A DNA stretch of 64,000 nt. Origin: an uncultured Cohaesibacter sp. Its GTDB lineage: Bacteria; Pseudomonadota; Alphaproteobacteria; Rhizobiales; Cohaesibacteraceae. The notes beneath the pieces were generated by a model. It did no database searches. It was not told the DNA's origin and saw nothing but the letters and a program-made list of their open reading frames with translations. Of the stretch, positions 1 to 9,171 are shown piece by piece; positions within the stretch are counted from its first letter, which is position 1; each line of letters begins with the position of its first letter. The DNA lies in assembly GCF_963664735.1 (NCBI RefSeq), contig NZ_OY761553.1, positions 62,001 through 126,000 on the forward strand, in the 5' to 3' direction. A program made the position numbers and the translations under genes.

Positions 1-344
1 TAGCGGTTGCCATAAAAAGGCAGCGTCAGGGCGAAAATCAAAAGGACAGGTCCGACAAACTTGCCGATTTTGCCAACGGTATTCTGCTTAGGCAGGATCG
101 AGTTCATGGCGTCGGCAACCGGGTTTTTACCGTGCCAGACCAGCAGGCTCATCAGAAAACGGCCGATAAGGACGACGACAACCATCCATGCGACCAGGCT
201 CCAGTTGCCTTCAATGGCCAGACCACCCTGTTCGGTTTTGGTCTTCAGGCCTACCATAATGGAGGCAAGCAGGAAGGTCACCACCGCTGCGAGGACTGCA
301 TCTTTCAACGCAGCGCCTACGCGCGTATTCAAAAAGTCTGACAT
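1..344 (-). CDS. livM: Branched-chain amino acid ABC transporter permease LivM, N-terminal part (runs off the window)
   Basis: This is the first 114 codons of a membrane protein that continues past the left edge. It starts at the ATG on the minus strand at 344, one base after the livH stop. The visible part has a hydrophobic segment at about residues 15-32, a second at about 48-68 and the start of a third at about 97-112, with a polar stretch between them, as in the N-terminal extension of LivM proteins. LivM pairs with LivH to form the inner-membrane channel for leucine, isoleucine and valine uptake. The near-zero spacing to livH argues for translational coupling. The identification rests mainly on the livH neighbour and the N-terminal pattern, because the conserved core lies outside the window. 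Confidence 0.8.
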   Translation of the reverse strand, partial: MSDFLNTRVGAALKDAVLAAVVTFLLASIMVGLKTKTEQGGLAIEGNWSLVAWMVVVVLIGRFLMSLLVWHGKNPVADAMNSILPKQNTVGKIGKFVGPVLLIFALTLPFYGNR

Positions 345-345
345 A

Positions 346-1260
346 TTAAACCTTCTCCACTTCTGGCTTGCCCAGCAGGCCGGACGGCATGAAGATCAAC
401 ACGATGGCGAGGATCGAAAAAGCAGCCACGTCTTTGTATTCGACGGAGAAATAGCCGGACCAGAAGGTCTCGATGAGGCCAATCAGCAGACCGCCCAACA
501 TGGCTCCTGGCAGAGAGCCGATGCCGCCGAGCACGGCTGCGGTAAAGGCTTTCACACCGGCAAGGAAGCCAATGTAGAAATCGATCACACCATAATAAAG
601 CAGGAACATGACGCCAGCGACTGAGGCAAGCGCTGCGCCCATGACGAAGGTCAGGGAAATGGTACGGTCCACGTTGACACCCAACAGGGAAGCCATTTTC
701 TGATCCTGCTCACAGGCGCGTTGCGCACGACCCAGCGAGGTTTTGTTGATCAGGAGTGTGAAGCCGGCCATCAACAATACCGTTGTCACGATGATCAGGA
801 TCTGCATGTAAGACAGCTGAACCAGAAAGCCGTCTTTTTCCATGATGGTGATGCCGCCGGTGATTTGTGGTGGCAGCGGTTTGACGCGTGCGCCCTGAAC
901 GACCTGTACGAAGTTCTGCAACACGATGGACATGCCGATCGCCGTGATCAACGGAGCAAGGCGAAAGGATCCGCGCAGTGGCCGATAGGCTATGCGCTCG
1001 ACACTCCAGCCCCAGACTGATGTCATAAGCATGGAAACAATAAGGACAATTAGCAGCGCGACGGGAAGAAAAGTGATCCCCATGGCAGTAATAGCTAACA
1101 GTGTTATCAATGCAATGAATGCACCAACCATGAAGATGTCACCATGGGCAAAGTTAATCATGCCGATGATGCCATAAACCATGGTGTAGCCGATGGCGAT
1201 CAGGCCGTAGATCGACCCTAGTGTGACGCCATTGATCAGCTGCTGAATAAAATATTCCAT
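346..1260 (-). CDS. livH: Branched-chain amino acid ABC transporter permease LivH
   Basis: A 304-residue integral membrane protein of the usual LivH length. The N-terminus carries the family pattern QQLINGVTLGSIYGLIAIGY followed by MVYGIIGMINFAHGD. A conserved cytoplasmic loop (ACEQDQKMASLLGVN, about residues 182-196) is where the permease contacts the ATPase. It forms the inner-membrane pore with LivM. The gene precedes livM by one base, so both are probably one transcript starting in the 470-bp gap to the right. A weak AGGA-type ribosome site lies upstream of the ATG. The rest of the operon (livG, livF and possibly the binding protein) would lie to the left of the window. Confidence 0.95.
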   Translation of the reverse strand: MEYFIQQLINGVTLGSIYGLIAIGYTMVYGIIGMINFAHGDIFMVGAFIALITLLAITAMGITFLPVALLIVLIVSMLMTSVWGWSVERIAYRPLRGSFRLAPLITAIGMSIVLQNFVQVVQGARVKPLPPQITGGITIMEKDGFLVQLSYMQILIIVTTVLLMAGFTLLINKTSLGRAQRACEQDQKMASLLGVNVDRTISLTFVMGAALASVAGVMFLLYYGVIDFYIGFLAGVKAFTAAVLGGIGSLPGAMLGGLLIGLIETFWSGYFSVEYKDVAAFSILAIVLIFMPSGLLGKPEVEKV

Positions 1261-1677
1261 TTGACTCGCTGTTCCTAAACTCCCTGCGGCTTTTTTACCG
1301 CTTATTTGATAGGAAGGTGTTGTTGTTTGTTATATCTGAGATTTAATCTCGTTAAATTTCTAGCAAGAACTCGGATTGGATACAATTGCTTCCTTCTAAA
1401 AATTGATCATTATTGTGTTGGGATCTCATAAATGATGAAACTTTGATCAAAAATGCCGATTTTGCTAAAACATTAGGCTATAATTCTATGGTGTAAGAGC
1501 GAAATGGTCGTGAAATAGTCGCGGTCTGTTGGATAATCTTGGTGATCTGACATTATTTTGTGCAATATCCTTTAAAATCATGTCGACCGAGTGTATTTTT
1601 GATTGAATATTGAGCAAATTGAAGTCTGTCTATGCCGATGATTGCAGAATGCGTAGTATTGAGTGCTAGACTTTACT
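1261..1677. other. Intergenic region between livH and the MerR-family gene
   Basis: About 415 AT-rich bases with no convincing coding potential on either strand. It must hold the livHM promoter on the minus strand and the promoter of the divergent regulator on the plus strand. I see no terminator, repeat or riboswitch-like structure here. Confidence 0.5.
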
Positions 1678-1701
1678 GGTTCTGTCGATTTTTGCAGAAC
1701 C
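1678..1701 (+). promoter_or_regulatory. Inverted repeat upstream of the CueR-like gene, possible MerR-family operator
   Basis: Arms GGTTCTG (1678-1684) and CAGAACC (1695-1701) form a perfect 7-bp inverted repeat with a 10-bp spacer, 31 bp before the regulator start. MerR-family proteins bind dyads lying between the -35 and -10 elements of their target promoters and often autoregulate. Good -35 and -10 boxes at the expected stretched spacing are not obvious, so the assignment to this regulator is an inference from position and symmetry. Confidence 0.45.
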
Positions 1702-1732
1702 ATGCTAAATTCACTGTGTCCGGAGAATGAGT

Positions 1733-2122
1733 ATGAATATCGGCCAAGCCGCAGAGATTGCGGCCCTTCCAGTCAAAACCCTCAGATATTATGAGGATAT
1801 CGGTCTTGTTGTGCCTGCACGCAAAGAAAACGGCTATAGGGATTATAGCGCCGAGGATCTGACAAAGCTGCGCTTGATAGGGCGGGCGCGCAAATTGGGA
1901 TTTGGCATTGACGAATGCCGTAATCTGTTAGCTCTACTGGCTGATAGGCACCGGGCCAGTGCTGACGTTAAAAGAATTGCTCAGGCGCATTTGCAGGATA
2001 TCGATGCCAAGATTTCAGAATTGCAAGCATGGAGAGATGATCTGGCGCCGCTTGTTGCTGCTTGCAATGGTGATGAGCACGCGGAATGCGCCATTTTGAA
2101 CGATCTGATAGAGTCCCATTAG
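1733..2122 (+). CDS. MerR-family transcriptional regulator, CueR/HmrR-like (Cu(I)-type)
   Basis: A 129-residue regulator with the MerR winged helix at the N-terminus (MNIGQAAEIA, then TLRYYEDIGL) and a coiled-coil dimerisation helix at about residues 78-108. Near the C-terminus two cysteines, C111 and C119, are separated by seven residues as in the metal loop of CueR. A serine at 76 replaces the cysteine found there in zinc- and mercury-sensing relatives, which favours a monovalent metal such as copper or silver. An ATG at 1727 lies directly against the GGAGA ribosome site, so the ATG at 1733, six bases away, is the better start. No copper ATPase, chaperone or oxidase gene lies nearby, so its targets are elsewhere or are itself. 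Confidence 0.85.
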   Translation: MNIGQAAEIAALPVKTLRYYEDIGLVVPARKENGYRDYSAEDLTKLRLIGRARKLGFGIDECRNLLALLADRHRASADVKRIAQAHLQDIDAKISELQAWRDDLAPLVAACNGDEHAECAILNDLIESH

Positions 2123-2194
2123 CAAGCGCTCATGTTCGATCCGCGCCATTCAGAATTAGAAGTTTCTCTCTGTCGCTCACTGATGATGAGCTTT

Positions 2195-2893
2195 CTATAT
2201 AAGCCCCAGCCCCTTGAAACTCGTATGTCCATCTCGAGCGACGATTATGTGGTCATGCAGGGTAATGCCAAGCCGTTCGCAGGCATCGGCAACCTTCTGC
2301 GTCATGTCGATGTCGGCGCGGGAAGGGGTCGGGTCACCGCTGGGGTGATTGTGAACCATGATGATTGCCGTGGCTGATAGCTCCAACGCACGTTTGACGA
2401 CTTCCCGAGTGTAGACCGGGGTGTGGTCCACGGTGCCTGTCTGCTGGACCTCATCTGTAATGAGGGCGTTCTTTTTGTCCAGAAACAGGATTCTAAACTG
2501 TTCGATATCGTTGAAGGCCATTGACGTGCGGCAATAGTCAATCACGGAATTCCATGATGAAAGCACCGGGCGTTGCCTTACCTGGTTTTCTGCAAATTTT
2601 GCTGCTGCTGCGTGGATCAGCTTCAGCTCTGTAACAACCGCCTCTTTTACGCCGGGGAATTCCATTAACAGATGGTCTGGCGCTGAAACGACATCAGCAA
2701 AGGAGCCAAAGCGGGCCAACAGATCCTTGGCGAGGGGCTTGGTATCCCTTCGAGGGATCGCGCGGAACAAAATCAGTTCGAGCAACTCATAATCATGCAG
2801 GGCATCAGGGCCTGACTCGCGAAACTTCTGTCGCAGTCTTTCCCTGTGGCCTACATAGTGGGGCTGGCCTGATGCTTCTTTCAGTTCGCCCAT
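2195..2893 (-). CDS. radC: RadC/JAB-domain family protein
   Basis: A 232-residue protein of normal RadC length. The N-terminal third has a helix-hairpin-helix-like region ([10 protein letters not shown], then a segment ending FPGVKEA). The C-terminal half is a JAB/MPN-type metalloprotease-like fold with the signature [14 protein letters not shown], whose two histidines and aspartate would bind zinc. The family was once linked to DNA repair, but the cellular role is not settled. The gene starts 17 bp after the map stop on the same strand, so map-radC is probably one transcript. A GGAGAG site precedes the ATG. I see no truncation or missing metal ligand. Confidence 0.93.
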   Translation of the reverse strand: MGELKEASGQPHYVGHRERLRQKFRESGPDALHDYELLELILFRAIPRRDTKPLAKDLLARFGSFADVVSAPDHLLMEFPGVKEAVVTELKLIHAAAAKFAENQVRQRPVLSSWNSVIDYCRTSMAFNDIEQFRILFLDKKNALITDEVQQTGTVDHTPVYTREVVKRALELSATAIIMVHNHPSGDPTPSRADIDMTQKVADACERLGITLHDHIIVARDGHTSFKGLGLI

Positions 2894-2910
2894 GGTGGCT
2901 GCTCTCCAGA

Positions 2911-3741
2911 CTAGGCTACGTTATAAGGAGGACAATCGAGCCCTTCCGGCGACAAGGTGAAAATTTCACAGCCGGTTTCCGTAATACCAATAGAATGTTC
3001 GAACTGGGCTGAAAGGCTCTTGTCGCGGGTGACTGCTGTCCAGCCATCCTTGAGCACTTTGACATGGGGTTTGCCAAGATTGATCATCGGTTCAATGGTG
3101 AAGATCATGCCCGGTTTCAGCTCGATGCCTTCGCCCCAGCGGCCATAATGCAGGATGTTTGGAGCATCGTGGAAAAGCTGGCCGACACCATGTCCGCAGA
3201 AATCGCGCACCACGCCGCAGCGTTCCCCTTCGGCATATTCCTGAATGGCCGCGCCGATATCCCCCGTTGTATTGCCCGGCTTGGCCTGTTCAATGCCGAT
3301 CATTAGGGACTTGTAGGTGACTTCGATCAGACGTTCCGGAGCTCGCTTAATCTCGCCGACCGGATACATGCGTGAGCTGTCGCCATACCAGCCATCAAGA
3401 ACATAGGTTACGTCGACATTGACGATGTCGCCTTCTCGCATGGGTTTTTCGTTGGGAATGCCATGGCAGACGACATGGTTGATCGAGGTGCAGGTGTGCT
3501 TGCGATAGCCCCGGTAATTAAGCGTCGCTGGCAATGCGTTGTTCTCTTCGCCAAAGTCTCGGATGTAGTCATCTATAACTTGGGTTGGAACGCCTGGCTT
3601 GACCAGCTTGGCGACACCATCCAGAGCACGAGCTGCGAGTTGCCCGGCGCGGCGCATACCTTCAAATCCTTCTTCATCGTAAAGGCGGATGTCTCCGGTG
3701 TTGCGCAAAGGGGCGCTCTTGGCATCAATATAATTTACCAT
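2911..3741 (-). CDS. map: Type I methionine aminopeptidase
   Basis: A 276-residue cytosolic enzyme that removes the initiator methionine from nascent proteins. The pita-bread fold motifs are clear: [12 protein letters not shown], the metal-binding aspartates in [16 protein letters not shown], the histidine in [14 protein letters not shown], and glutamates in [10 protein letters not shown] and the later QFEHSIGIT. The reading frame extends upstream to a TTG at 3801, but the ATG at 3741 has a GGAAAG ribosome site at good spacing and matches the length of alphaproteobacterial MetAP, so I chose it. It is followed closely by radC. sfsA lies 150 bp upstream on the same strand and may belong to the same transcription unit. 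Confidence 0.95.
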   Translation of the reverse strand: MVNYIDAKSAPLRNTGDIRLYDEEGFEGMRRAGQLAARALDGVAKLVKPGVPTQVIDDYIRDFGEENNALPATLNYRGYRKHTCTSINHVVCHGIPNEKPMREGDIVNVDVTYVLDGWYGDSSRMYPVGEIKRAPERLIEVTYKSLMIGIEQAKPGNTTGDIGAAIQEYAEGERCGVVRDFCGHGVGQLFHDAPNILHYGRWGEGIELKPGMIFTIEPMINLGKPHVKVLKDGWTAVTRDKSLSAQFEHSIGITETGCEIFTLSPEGLDCPPYNVA

Positions 3742-3891
3742 TTCAGGTCTTTCCGAATTTATTGTTTCTCTATGGATATCTCCCAATGGAGCAATGTGCA
3801 AACGTGAATCGCCGCTTTTCTTATTAGTTTCCTTATTGTGGAGCGAATAACTGCACCATAAAGCGATTGCGTCGCGTCTGCTGGCTGTCTT

Positions 3892-4590
3892 TCAAGCAAA
3901 TGGCAGCTTATGGGCCAAAGTGATCTCGTTGAGAGAGATGTCGCAAATATAGACAATTGCTTCCACCCCTGCTTTTCGGGCTGCTGTGAAAGCCTCGGCA
4001 TATGCAGGATCAATGTCACTGGCGAGGGCAAACCGGTTTGCGTCTGTTCTCTGAACCAGATAGAGCATTACTGCCCGGTGTCCTTGTTTGACCATGTCAG
4101 AGAGTTCTTCCAAGTGCTTTGCTCCGCGCTTGGTGACCGAATCGGGAAACTCGGCCAAACCGCTCTCTCTCATCAGATGAACATTCTTTACTTCCACGTA
4201 ACAATCGGGATTGTCAGAATCCTGTAATAGCAGATCTATGCGGCTGTTCTTGCCATATTTGACCTCGCGTCGCAGGGTTTCATATCCGCGCAATTCTTCC
4301 ACCAGATCGCCCAGAATGGCTTCTTCGACGATACGGTTTGGGTGGCTTGTGTTGATGCCGATCATGGCCGTATCAAGCTCTGACAGCTCCCAGCTATAGG
4401 CCAGCTTGCGTTTGGGATTATCTGATTTTGATAACCAGACCCGTGTACCGGGATCTTTCAGGCCAAGCATCGATCCGGGATTGGCGCAATGAGCAGTCAC
4501 GAGGGTGCCGTCGTCCAGCTCCACATCCGCAAGAAAGCGCTTATAGCGCTGCACAAGGTGGCCTGGAATAAGAGGATTTTCAAATTTCAT
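3892..4590 (-). CDS. sfsA: Sugar fermentation stimulation protein homologue SfsA
   Basis: A 232-residue protein of normal SfsA length. It opens with FENPLIPGHLVQRYKRFLADV and has the family motif TVTAHCANPGSM-like (here VTAHCANPGSMLGL), an N-terminal OB-like region. A nuclease-like domain follows with RIDLLL and CYVEVKNVHL, the acidic/lysine pattern of PD-(D/E)XK folds. The family is often described as a nucleic-acid-binding regulator of sugar use, but direct evidence is limited. It is divergent from the CinA-type gene across about 210 bp and lies upstream of map on the same strand. Confidence 0.93.
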   Translation of the reverse strand: MKFENPLIPGHLVQRYKRFLADVELDDGTLVTAHCANPGSMLGLKDPGTRVWLSKSDNPKRKLAYSWELSELDTAMIGINTSHPNRIVEEAILGDLVEELRGYETLRREVKYGKNSRIDLLLQDSDNPDCYVEVKNVHLMRESGLAEFPDSVTKRGAKHLEELSDMVKQGHRAVMLYLVQRTDANRFALASDIDPAYAEAFTAARKAGVEAIVYICDISLNEITLAHKLPFA

Positions 4591-4801
4591 GTTATGGCTT
4601 TGCTTTTAGCTTTCGATCATTATCAGTTAGCACTATAAGCAAGCTTGACGTTTTTGCTATCTTGCTGTGTGAAGAATGCTTGGCAAAAATGCAGCCACTT
4701 GAACGGATAGTTCTGAGGAACCTGTCATTATGTTGGGCAGCTTTGCCTTTTAGGCTTTGGTCCGTTTCAAGAGATAACCATTTGAGAAAAGAGATTGAGC
4801 A

Positions 4802-5560
4802 ATGAGTAAGGATATGATTACTGCAGCGGTTCTGGTAATCGGCGACGAAATTCTTTCGGGTCGAACCAAAGACAAGAATATCGGATTCATCGCTGACTAT
4901 CTCACTCAACTTGGTATCGATTTGAAAGAAGTGCGTGTTGTGGCCGACGATCAGGAGGCGATTGTCGAAGCGGTCAATGCACTAAGGGCTCGCTGGACTT
5001 ACGTTTTCACCAGCGGTGGCATCGGGCCGACCCATGATGATATAACTGCGGATGCCATGGCAGCCGCCTTCGGGGTTGGAATCGATCATGATCCTCGGGC
5101 CATGGCTATTCTCGAGGCCCATTATGCCAAGATGCCCAACGCCGAATTTAACGAAGCACGAAAGCGGATGGCGAGGATCCCCTTTGGGGCGGACCTGATC
5201 GAAAACAAGGTTTCCAGCGCCCCGGGCTTTCGGCTTGAGAATGTTCATGTCATGGCTGGCGTACCCTCGGTCATGCAAGCCATGATGGATGCGATTGCCC
5301 CCACGCTCAAAACCAATTCTCAGGTGATGAGCGAAACGGTCGACAGTGGTGTTGGTGAAGGGCTCGTTGCCGGGCCGCTGGCAGACCTTGCCAAGGATCA
5401 TCCGAATGTTGTTATCGGATCTTACCCCTATATGCGGGAAGATCTGTTTGCGACCAATATCGTTATGCGCAGCCGGTCCCGCGAAGATCTGGACAAGGCC
5501 GTAACTGCTGTGCATGCAATGCTTGAAACTCTAAAAGGGCAGACGCAGTCGCAGTTTTAG
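4802..5560 (+). CDS. CinA-family molybdopterin-binding-fold protein (N-terminal domain only)
   Basis: A 252-residue protein with the MoCF/MogA-like fold of the CinA N-terminal domain (COG1058). Visible motifs are VLVIGDEILSGRTKDKN near the start and VFTSGGIGPTHDDIT at about 68-82, the nucleotide-binding loop of this fold. The C-terminal nicotinamide-nucleotide amidase domain found in full-length CinA is absent; alphaproteobacteria commonly carry the two parts as separate genes. Its likely role is pyrophosphate hydrolysis on nucleotide-type substrates, by analogy with characterised CinA proteins. The xanthine phosphoribosyltransferase gene follows 55 bp downstream on the same strand, so the two may be co-transcribed. 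Confidence 0.9.
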   Translation: MSKDMITAAVLVIGDEILSGRTKDKNIGFIADYLTQLGIDLKEVRVVADDQEAIVEAVNALRARWTYVFTSGGIGPTHDDITADAMAAAFGVGIDHDPRAMAILEAHYAKMPNAEFNEARKRMARIPFGADLIENKVSSAPGFRLENVHVMAGVPSVMQAMMDAIAPTLKTNSQVMSETVDSGVGEGLVAGPLADLAKDHPNVVIGSYPYMREDLFATNIVMRSRSREDLDKAVTAVHAMLETLKGQTQSQF

Positions 5561-5615
5561 GTGCGATTGGTTCTGCCTGTGACAAAACCTGCAAAGGAAA
5601 GAAAAGGGAAACAAA

Positions 5616-6110
5616 ATGTCCGAACCATCATCCAACGCATTCCCGGTCTATTGGGAACAATTCCACAGGGACTGCCGCGCGCTGGCTTGGCGTTTGAAAG
5701 GCGTTTCCGATTGGAAAGCGATCGTTTGCATTACCCGTGGCGGTCTCGTTCCGGCGGCTATCATTGCGCGCGAATTGGGCGTGCGGATGATCGATACGGT
5801 TTGCGTTGCGTCTTACCATGACTATGAAAATCAGGGACAGATGCAGGTTCTGAAACCGATCGATCCTACGGTTATTGATGTGGAAGGTGGAGAAGGCGAA
5901 GGTGTTCTGATTATCGACGATCTGGTGGACACAGGCAAAACCGCAAAGGTGGTTCGCGCCATGTTGCCAAAGGCGCATTTCGCAACTGTTTATGCCAAGC
6001 CAAAGGGGCGCCCCCTGGTAGACACCTTCATTACGGAAGTGTCTCAGGATACTTGGATCTACTTCCCGTGGGACATGGGACTGCAGTTTCAGGCTCCTAT
6101 TTCCAAATAA
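5616..6110 (+). CDS. gpt: Xanthine (xanthine-guanine) phosphoribosyltransferase
   Basis: A 164-residue type I phosphoribosyltransferase. The PRPP-binding loop is [14 protein letters not shown] at about residues 94-107, with the two acidic residues followed by the DTGKT loop. An earlier ITRGGLVPA segment matches the XGPRT family, as does the C-terminal tail ending in WIYFPWDMG. The enzyme salvages xanthine and guanine to XMP and GMP using PRPP. An AAGGGAAACAAA ribosome site precedes the ATG. A strong intrinsic terminator follows 23 bp after the stop. Confidence 0.94.
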   Translation: MSEPSSNAFPVYWEQFHRDCRALAWRLKGVSDWKAIVCITRGGLVPAAIIARELGVRMIDTVCVASYHDYENQGQMQVLKPIDPTVIDVEGGEGEGVLIIDDLVDTGKTAKVVRAMLPKAHFATVYAKPKGRPLVDTFITEVSQDTWIYFPWDMGLQFQAPISK

Positions 6111-6133
6111 TCAATCGCCATCTGGCAGACATC

Positions 6134-6172
6134 AAGGGCAGCTTTTCGAAAACGGCAAGCTGCCCTTTTTTT
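6134..6172 (+). terminator. Intrinsic terminator of gpt
   Basis: An 11-bp perfect stem, AAGGGCAGCTT (6134-6144) with AAGCTGCCCTT (6157-6167), is followed by a T run to 6172. It lies directly after the gpt stop codon. Confidence 0.93.
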
Positions 6173-6325
6173 GACTGCCCTATATGGTGGCGCTCTCGGG
6201 AATGAGCCTATATTGCCTTCGCATCTGCAAAAATGATGAGGTGTATACAGGGCTTGTGGATTGCTTCGTAGCCTTTGCTTGCATTTGCATCAGATGCACA
6301 TTAGCAATGAGCAATCAAATCGTTT

Positions 6326-6411
6326 GCGGGCGTGATGGAATTGGTAGACATACAGGACTTAAAATCCTGAGGCCTTAGGCCGTGCGGGTTCGATTCCCGC
6401 CGCCCGTACCA
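6326..6411 (+). tRNA. tRNA-Leu (anticodon TAA), CCA encoded
   Basis: A class II tRNA with acceptor arms GCGGGCG (6326-6332) and CGCCCGT (6401-6407), with one G-T closing pair. The D arm has TGGTAGAC. The anticodon loop CTTAAAA lies in a GGACTTAAAATCC stem-loop, giving anticodon TAA. A variable arm (AGGCCTTAGGCC region) is present. The T arm is GCGGGTTCGATTCCCGC, and the encoded CCA ends at 6411. It reads UUA codons. No tRNA partner gene is adjacent. Confidence 0.97.
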
Positions 6412-6654
6412 AAATCTGAAAATTCAAAGAAAAGCCAGAAGGCCGATTCGTAACTGGGTTCAGCGTCGGAAACATGCGTGTTTTCTGTCATTATCCGGGC
6501 TTGGTCGTGGGGTTTTTGTTCTTTGCAACGCCCTTGTGCCAAGGGGCAACGGGTCACGAATGGGCCGCGATGTGGAGAGCTGGGGGCTCTCGTTGCCTTG
6601 GCTGGCGGATGGGCTAAGCCTGAGCGCCAAGGCTATCATTGAAGGCAAGTCAGC

Positions 6655-6936
6655 TTACTTTTTGCGGATAATCTTTTCGCCGACGGTGAAGGCCACATGG
6701 GCAACGATCATCATGGCTATGACGGTGCAGATGACCAGTACGGCATATTTGCCCACCTGGATTTGCGAGAGTATTTTGCTGTTCATGAAAACCAACGCAG
6801 CTGAAGCAATCAGGGCTGCGGCTGTTGCGTGCAGACGTTTTTTAAGCAGGGTGGAGATGACAAAATTGGCAATGCCCGGCGGGCTGAACATGGCTGCTAC
6901 AAATATTTTGGAGATGGTCTCAAAGTCCATTTTCAA
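6655..6936 (-). CDS. Small hydrophobic membrane protein, unknown
   Basis: A 93-residue protein that I do not assign to a named family. After a short polar start it has three hydrophobic segments at about residues 10-28, 38-52 and 62-85, and it ends in a basic tail (EKIIRKK). An internal ATG at 6930 is an equally good start. Both strands read open here, but the clean alternation of hydrophobic helices and charged loops on the minus strand favours this one. It stands alone between tRNA-Leu and the BA14K gene, so context gives no clue to function. Confidence 0.6.
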   Translation of the reverse strand: MKMDFETISKIFVAAMFSPPGIANFVISTLLKKRLHATAAALIASAALVFMNSKILSQIQVGKYAVLVICTVIAMMIVAHVAFTVGEKIIRKK

Positions 6937-7111
6937 TCCGCTTTTTCAAGGTTTTCATCTGTTATGACATTTGCTTTTGGGAGTTCTCTAACTGGTAACT
7001 CGCGTATTGGTGATGTGCGGCAAATGTCTTCCGAGATGGTATAATGCCTGCGGTGGCAAATGAAAAGCCAGACCTTTTTGTGGCAGCTCTCTATCTTGGG
7101 AGAATGGAGAA

Positions 7112-7150
7112 AATAAAAAGGCCCTCTCGAACCAACGAGAGGACCTTTAG
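7112..7150 (-). terminator. Intrinsic terminator of the BA14K gene
   Basis: Read on the minus strand, an 11-bp stem (AGGTCCTCTCG with CGAGAGGGCCT, one wobble) is followed by TTTTTATT. It lies about 25 bases past the BA14K stop. Confidence 0.88.
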
Positions 7151-7173
7151 TTTGGTCAGAATGAACAAGGAGC

Positions 7174-7575
7174 CTATCGGCAGAAGCGTTTGTGACCACT
7201 GTAAGTGGTGAAATATCCCGTGCGCGGGTTGAACGAGCGGTATTTGGAATGGCAATAAGAATACCATTTGGGTGTCCAGGGAGCAGGGCGGCCATAATAT
7301 CTTGGTGGAGGCGGTGGGCCGGGGCGCCAGTGGCTGCGAGGAGCTGGTCTCCAGTGATGTGGCGGACGAGGGGGCGGCCGGTGATATCGTCTTGGAGCAT
7401 CATAGCGGTAGCCATTTGCCAAAACTGCTCCACCAACGGCGCCAGCAATGAGGCCTGCTGCGAAAGCAGAATTTTGCCCGTCTCTTGCAGATGCTTTTGC
7501 TGCTGGCAAAGCGACTGTCAGCGCTGGCAAGAGGGCCGCCATAAGCAGATAAGCACTCAGTTTTTTTTCAATCAT
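7174..7575 (-). CDS. BA14K-family exported protein
   Basis: A 133-residue exported protein. It has a signal peptide (hydrophobic core LLMAALLPALTVALPA with an AKA/SA-type cleavage region at about residue 26). A glycine/alanine hydrophobic stretch (AAGLIAGAVGGAVLANG) follows, then a long proline/arginine/histidine-rich linker at about 58-105. The C-terminal BA14K motif has paired cysteines (YCHSKYRSFNPRTGYF ending in FCR). The Brucella 14-kDa antigen of this family is lectin-like and immunogenic; the general role is unclear. The ATG at 7575 has a strong AAAGGAG ribosome site, so the longer frame to 7632 is not used. It is monocistronic, with its own terminator. Confidence 0.88.
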   Translation of the reverse strand: MIEKKLSAYLLMAALLPALTVALPAAKASARDGQNSAFAAGLIAGAVGGAVLANGYRYDAPRRYHRPPPRPPHHWRPAPRSHWRPGPPPPPRYYGRPAPWTPKWYSYCHSKYRSFNPRTGYFTTYSGHKRFCR

Positions 7576-7865
7576 AGAACGCTCCTTTAATAGAGTCGGT
7601 CTCAACCTTGTTGCACCCTTGTAAGATCTCACCGAATAATGGCAAAAATAGAGTATACTTTCATATGTTTCTAGTCTGTTGATTTTTATATATAATTTTA
7701 AATTAATCGAAGAGGCCTAATTTGAATTGGACGAAAAAAAGGCACGCTCTCAGAAAGCGCCCTCGCTGCCCAAGAGCGCGATTGCAGGCAGTTGGCTAGA
7801 TGGCCGGGCGTATCCAACGGATCGTCTGAAGTGAGTGTAAAGGGGTGGTATCTGTTCCCCGCGTC

Positions 7866-9071
7866 TTAGCTGGTAAACTGTACGTCGCTTGGCTGCCAGC
7901 TGTAGATCCAGTCGAATTGCTTTACAAATTGGCTTGCGGGAAGCATTTGCATTGTCAGGTTTCTCGCCATGGCCAGTGGACCGCTCATGTGGTAGATGCG
8001 GCCATTTTGCTTGGCACGGTTGACCACGCGGCAAACCCGCTGTTTGCGCGCTTGTTCATACGCTGCCAGCCTCGTTTCGATCGGCCCTTCAACCTCATCC
8101 AGAGCGCGAGCCAGAATCGCGGCATCTTCAATCGACATGACGGCACCTTGCGCCATGAATGGAAGCATGGCATGGGCGGCATCACCCAAGAGAGCGACCT
8201 TGCCCTTTACCCATGGCTGAGACGGGTCTTGCCCACAAAGAGCCCACTTGAGCCAATCCTCGCGTTCGGCCAGCAGGTCTCTTATTTCTCTTGGCCATCG
8301 GGAAAAGCGCTTGGAGAGCCAAGCTGCATCACCGGGACTATTCCAACCTTCTTCCGACCAATCTTCATCGACGATTGCCACGATATTCATCATATGGCCG
8401 GAGACAATTGGATAATGGACCAGATGGGCTTTGGGCGAGAGCCACAAGCCGACATTCTGGCTATCCAGACTTTTGGGCACCATCTGCATTGGCAGAGTTG
8501 CACGCCAGGCGCTCTTGCCACTATATGCAGCCGGACTATGCCCGAAATAATCGGTCCGGATCCGTGACCAAACTCCATCGGCAGCGATGAGGGCATCCGC
8601 TCTGTAAAATACATGCTCGCCGTTCGCCAGCTTGCAGCGGACTTCGACACACTCTTCTGTTTCGGTGATCTCTCGAACCTCTCGCTCATCAAGCATTTCA
8701 ATCAAATCCGATTGGCTTGCCCGGTGGTAGAGAGCTTGCTGCAGGTCTGCCCGATGAATGACCATGTAGGGAGAGCCAAACCGCTTGGAAATGTCGCTCG
8801 TGGAGACTTCCGACAGGCGTGCTCCGGTGACACCGGAGTTGATGCAGATTTTGTCCGGAGTTACGGCCAGTCTGGAAATATATGGCCAAACGCCCCATTC
8901 CTTGAGAATGGTTGTTGCATTAGGGGAAATCTGAATGCCTGCGCCCAATTCGGTTGGGATTCGGTTGCGCTCCAGAAGCAGAACGGGAAACCCTTTGGAG
9001 GCTATTGCAAGAGCTGCGGATAGACCGCCCGGGCCAGCGCCTGCTACGATGATCGGCAATCGTTCGGTCAT
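7866..9071 (-). CDS. FAD-dependent aromatic-ring monooxygenase (salicylate/3-hydroxybenzoate hydroxylase-like)
   Basis: A 401-residue group A flavoprotein monooxygenase. The dinucleotide motif VAGAGPGGLSAALAI starts at about residue 9, with LLLER for ribose binding. The middle DG-type motif is LIAADGVWSRIR, and the second FAD motif is ALLGDAAHAMLPFMAQGA at about 290-307. The closest recognisable relatives hydroxylate salicylate or 3-hydroxybenzoate using NAD(P)H and oxygen, but the substrate cannot be read from sequence. The frame reaches a TTG at 9119, yet the ATG at 9071 gives the usual N-terminus. No ring-cleavage gene is adjacent. Overlapping palindromes about 100 bp upstream suggest repression by a regulator encoded elsewhere. 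Confidence 0.87.
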   Translation of the reverse strand: MTERLPIIVAGAGPGGLSAALAIASKGFPVLLLERNRIPTELGAGIQISPNATTILKEWGVWPYISRLAVTPDKICINSGVTGARLSEVSTSDISKRFGSPYMVIHRADLQQALYHRASQSDLIEMLDEREVREITETEECVEVRCKLANGEHVFYRADALIAADGVWSRIRTDYFGHSPAAYSGKSAWRATLPMQMVPKSLDSQNVGLWLSPKAHLVHYPIVSGHMMNIVAIVDEDWSEEGWNSPGDAAWLSKRFSRWPREIRDLLAEREDWLKWALCGQDPSQPWVKGKVALLGDAAHAMLPFMAQGAVMSIEDAAILARALDEVEGPIETRLAAYEQARKQRVCRVVNRAKQNGRIYHMSGPLAMARNLTMQMLPASQFVKQFDWIYSWQPSDVQFTS

Positions 9072-9171
9072 AAGAGGTTCTTTCGGACTGGTCGAAATAG
9101 TCTGATCTGCAAAAGACAATTCAGATTTTTATGCTCTCAGCCAATGGCTTGATTTTAGCCTGCGCGACGAG

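Noticed and set aside
6375..6557. A small minus-strand frame ending in GGGNRTRTA-type residues
   Set aside because: That ending is the antisense translation of the tRNA-Leu gene, a common annotation artefact.
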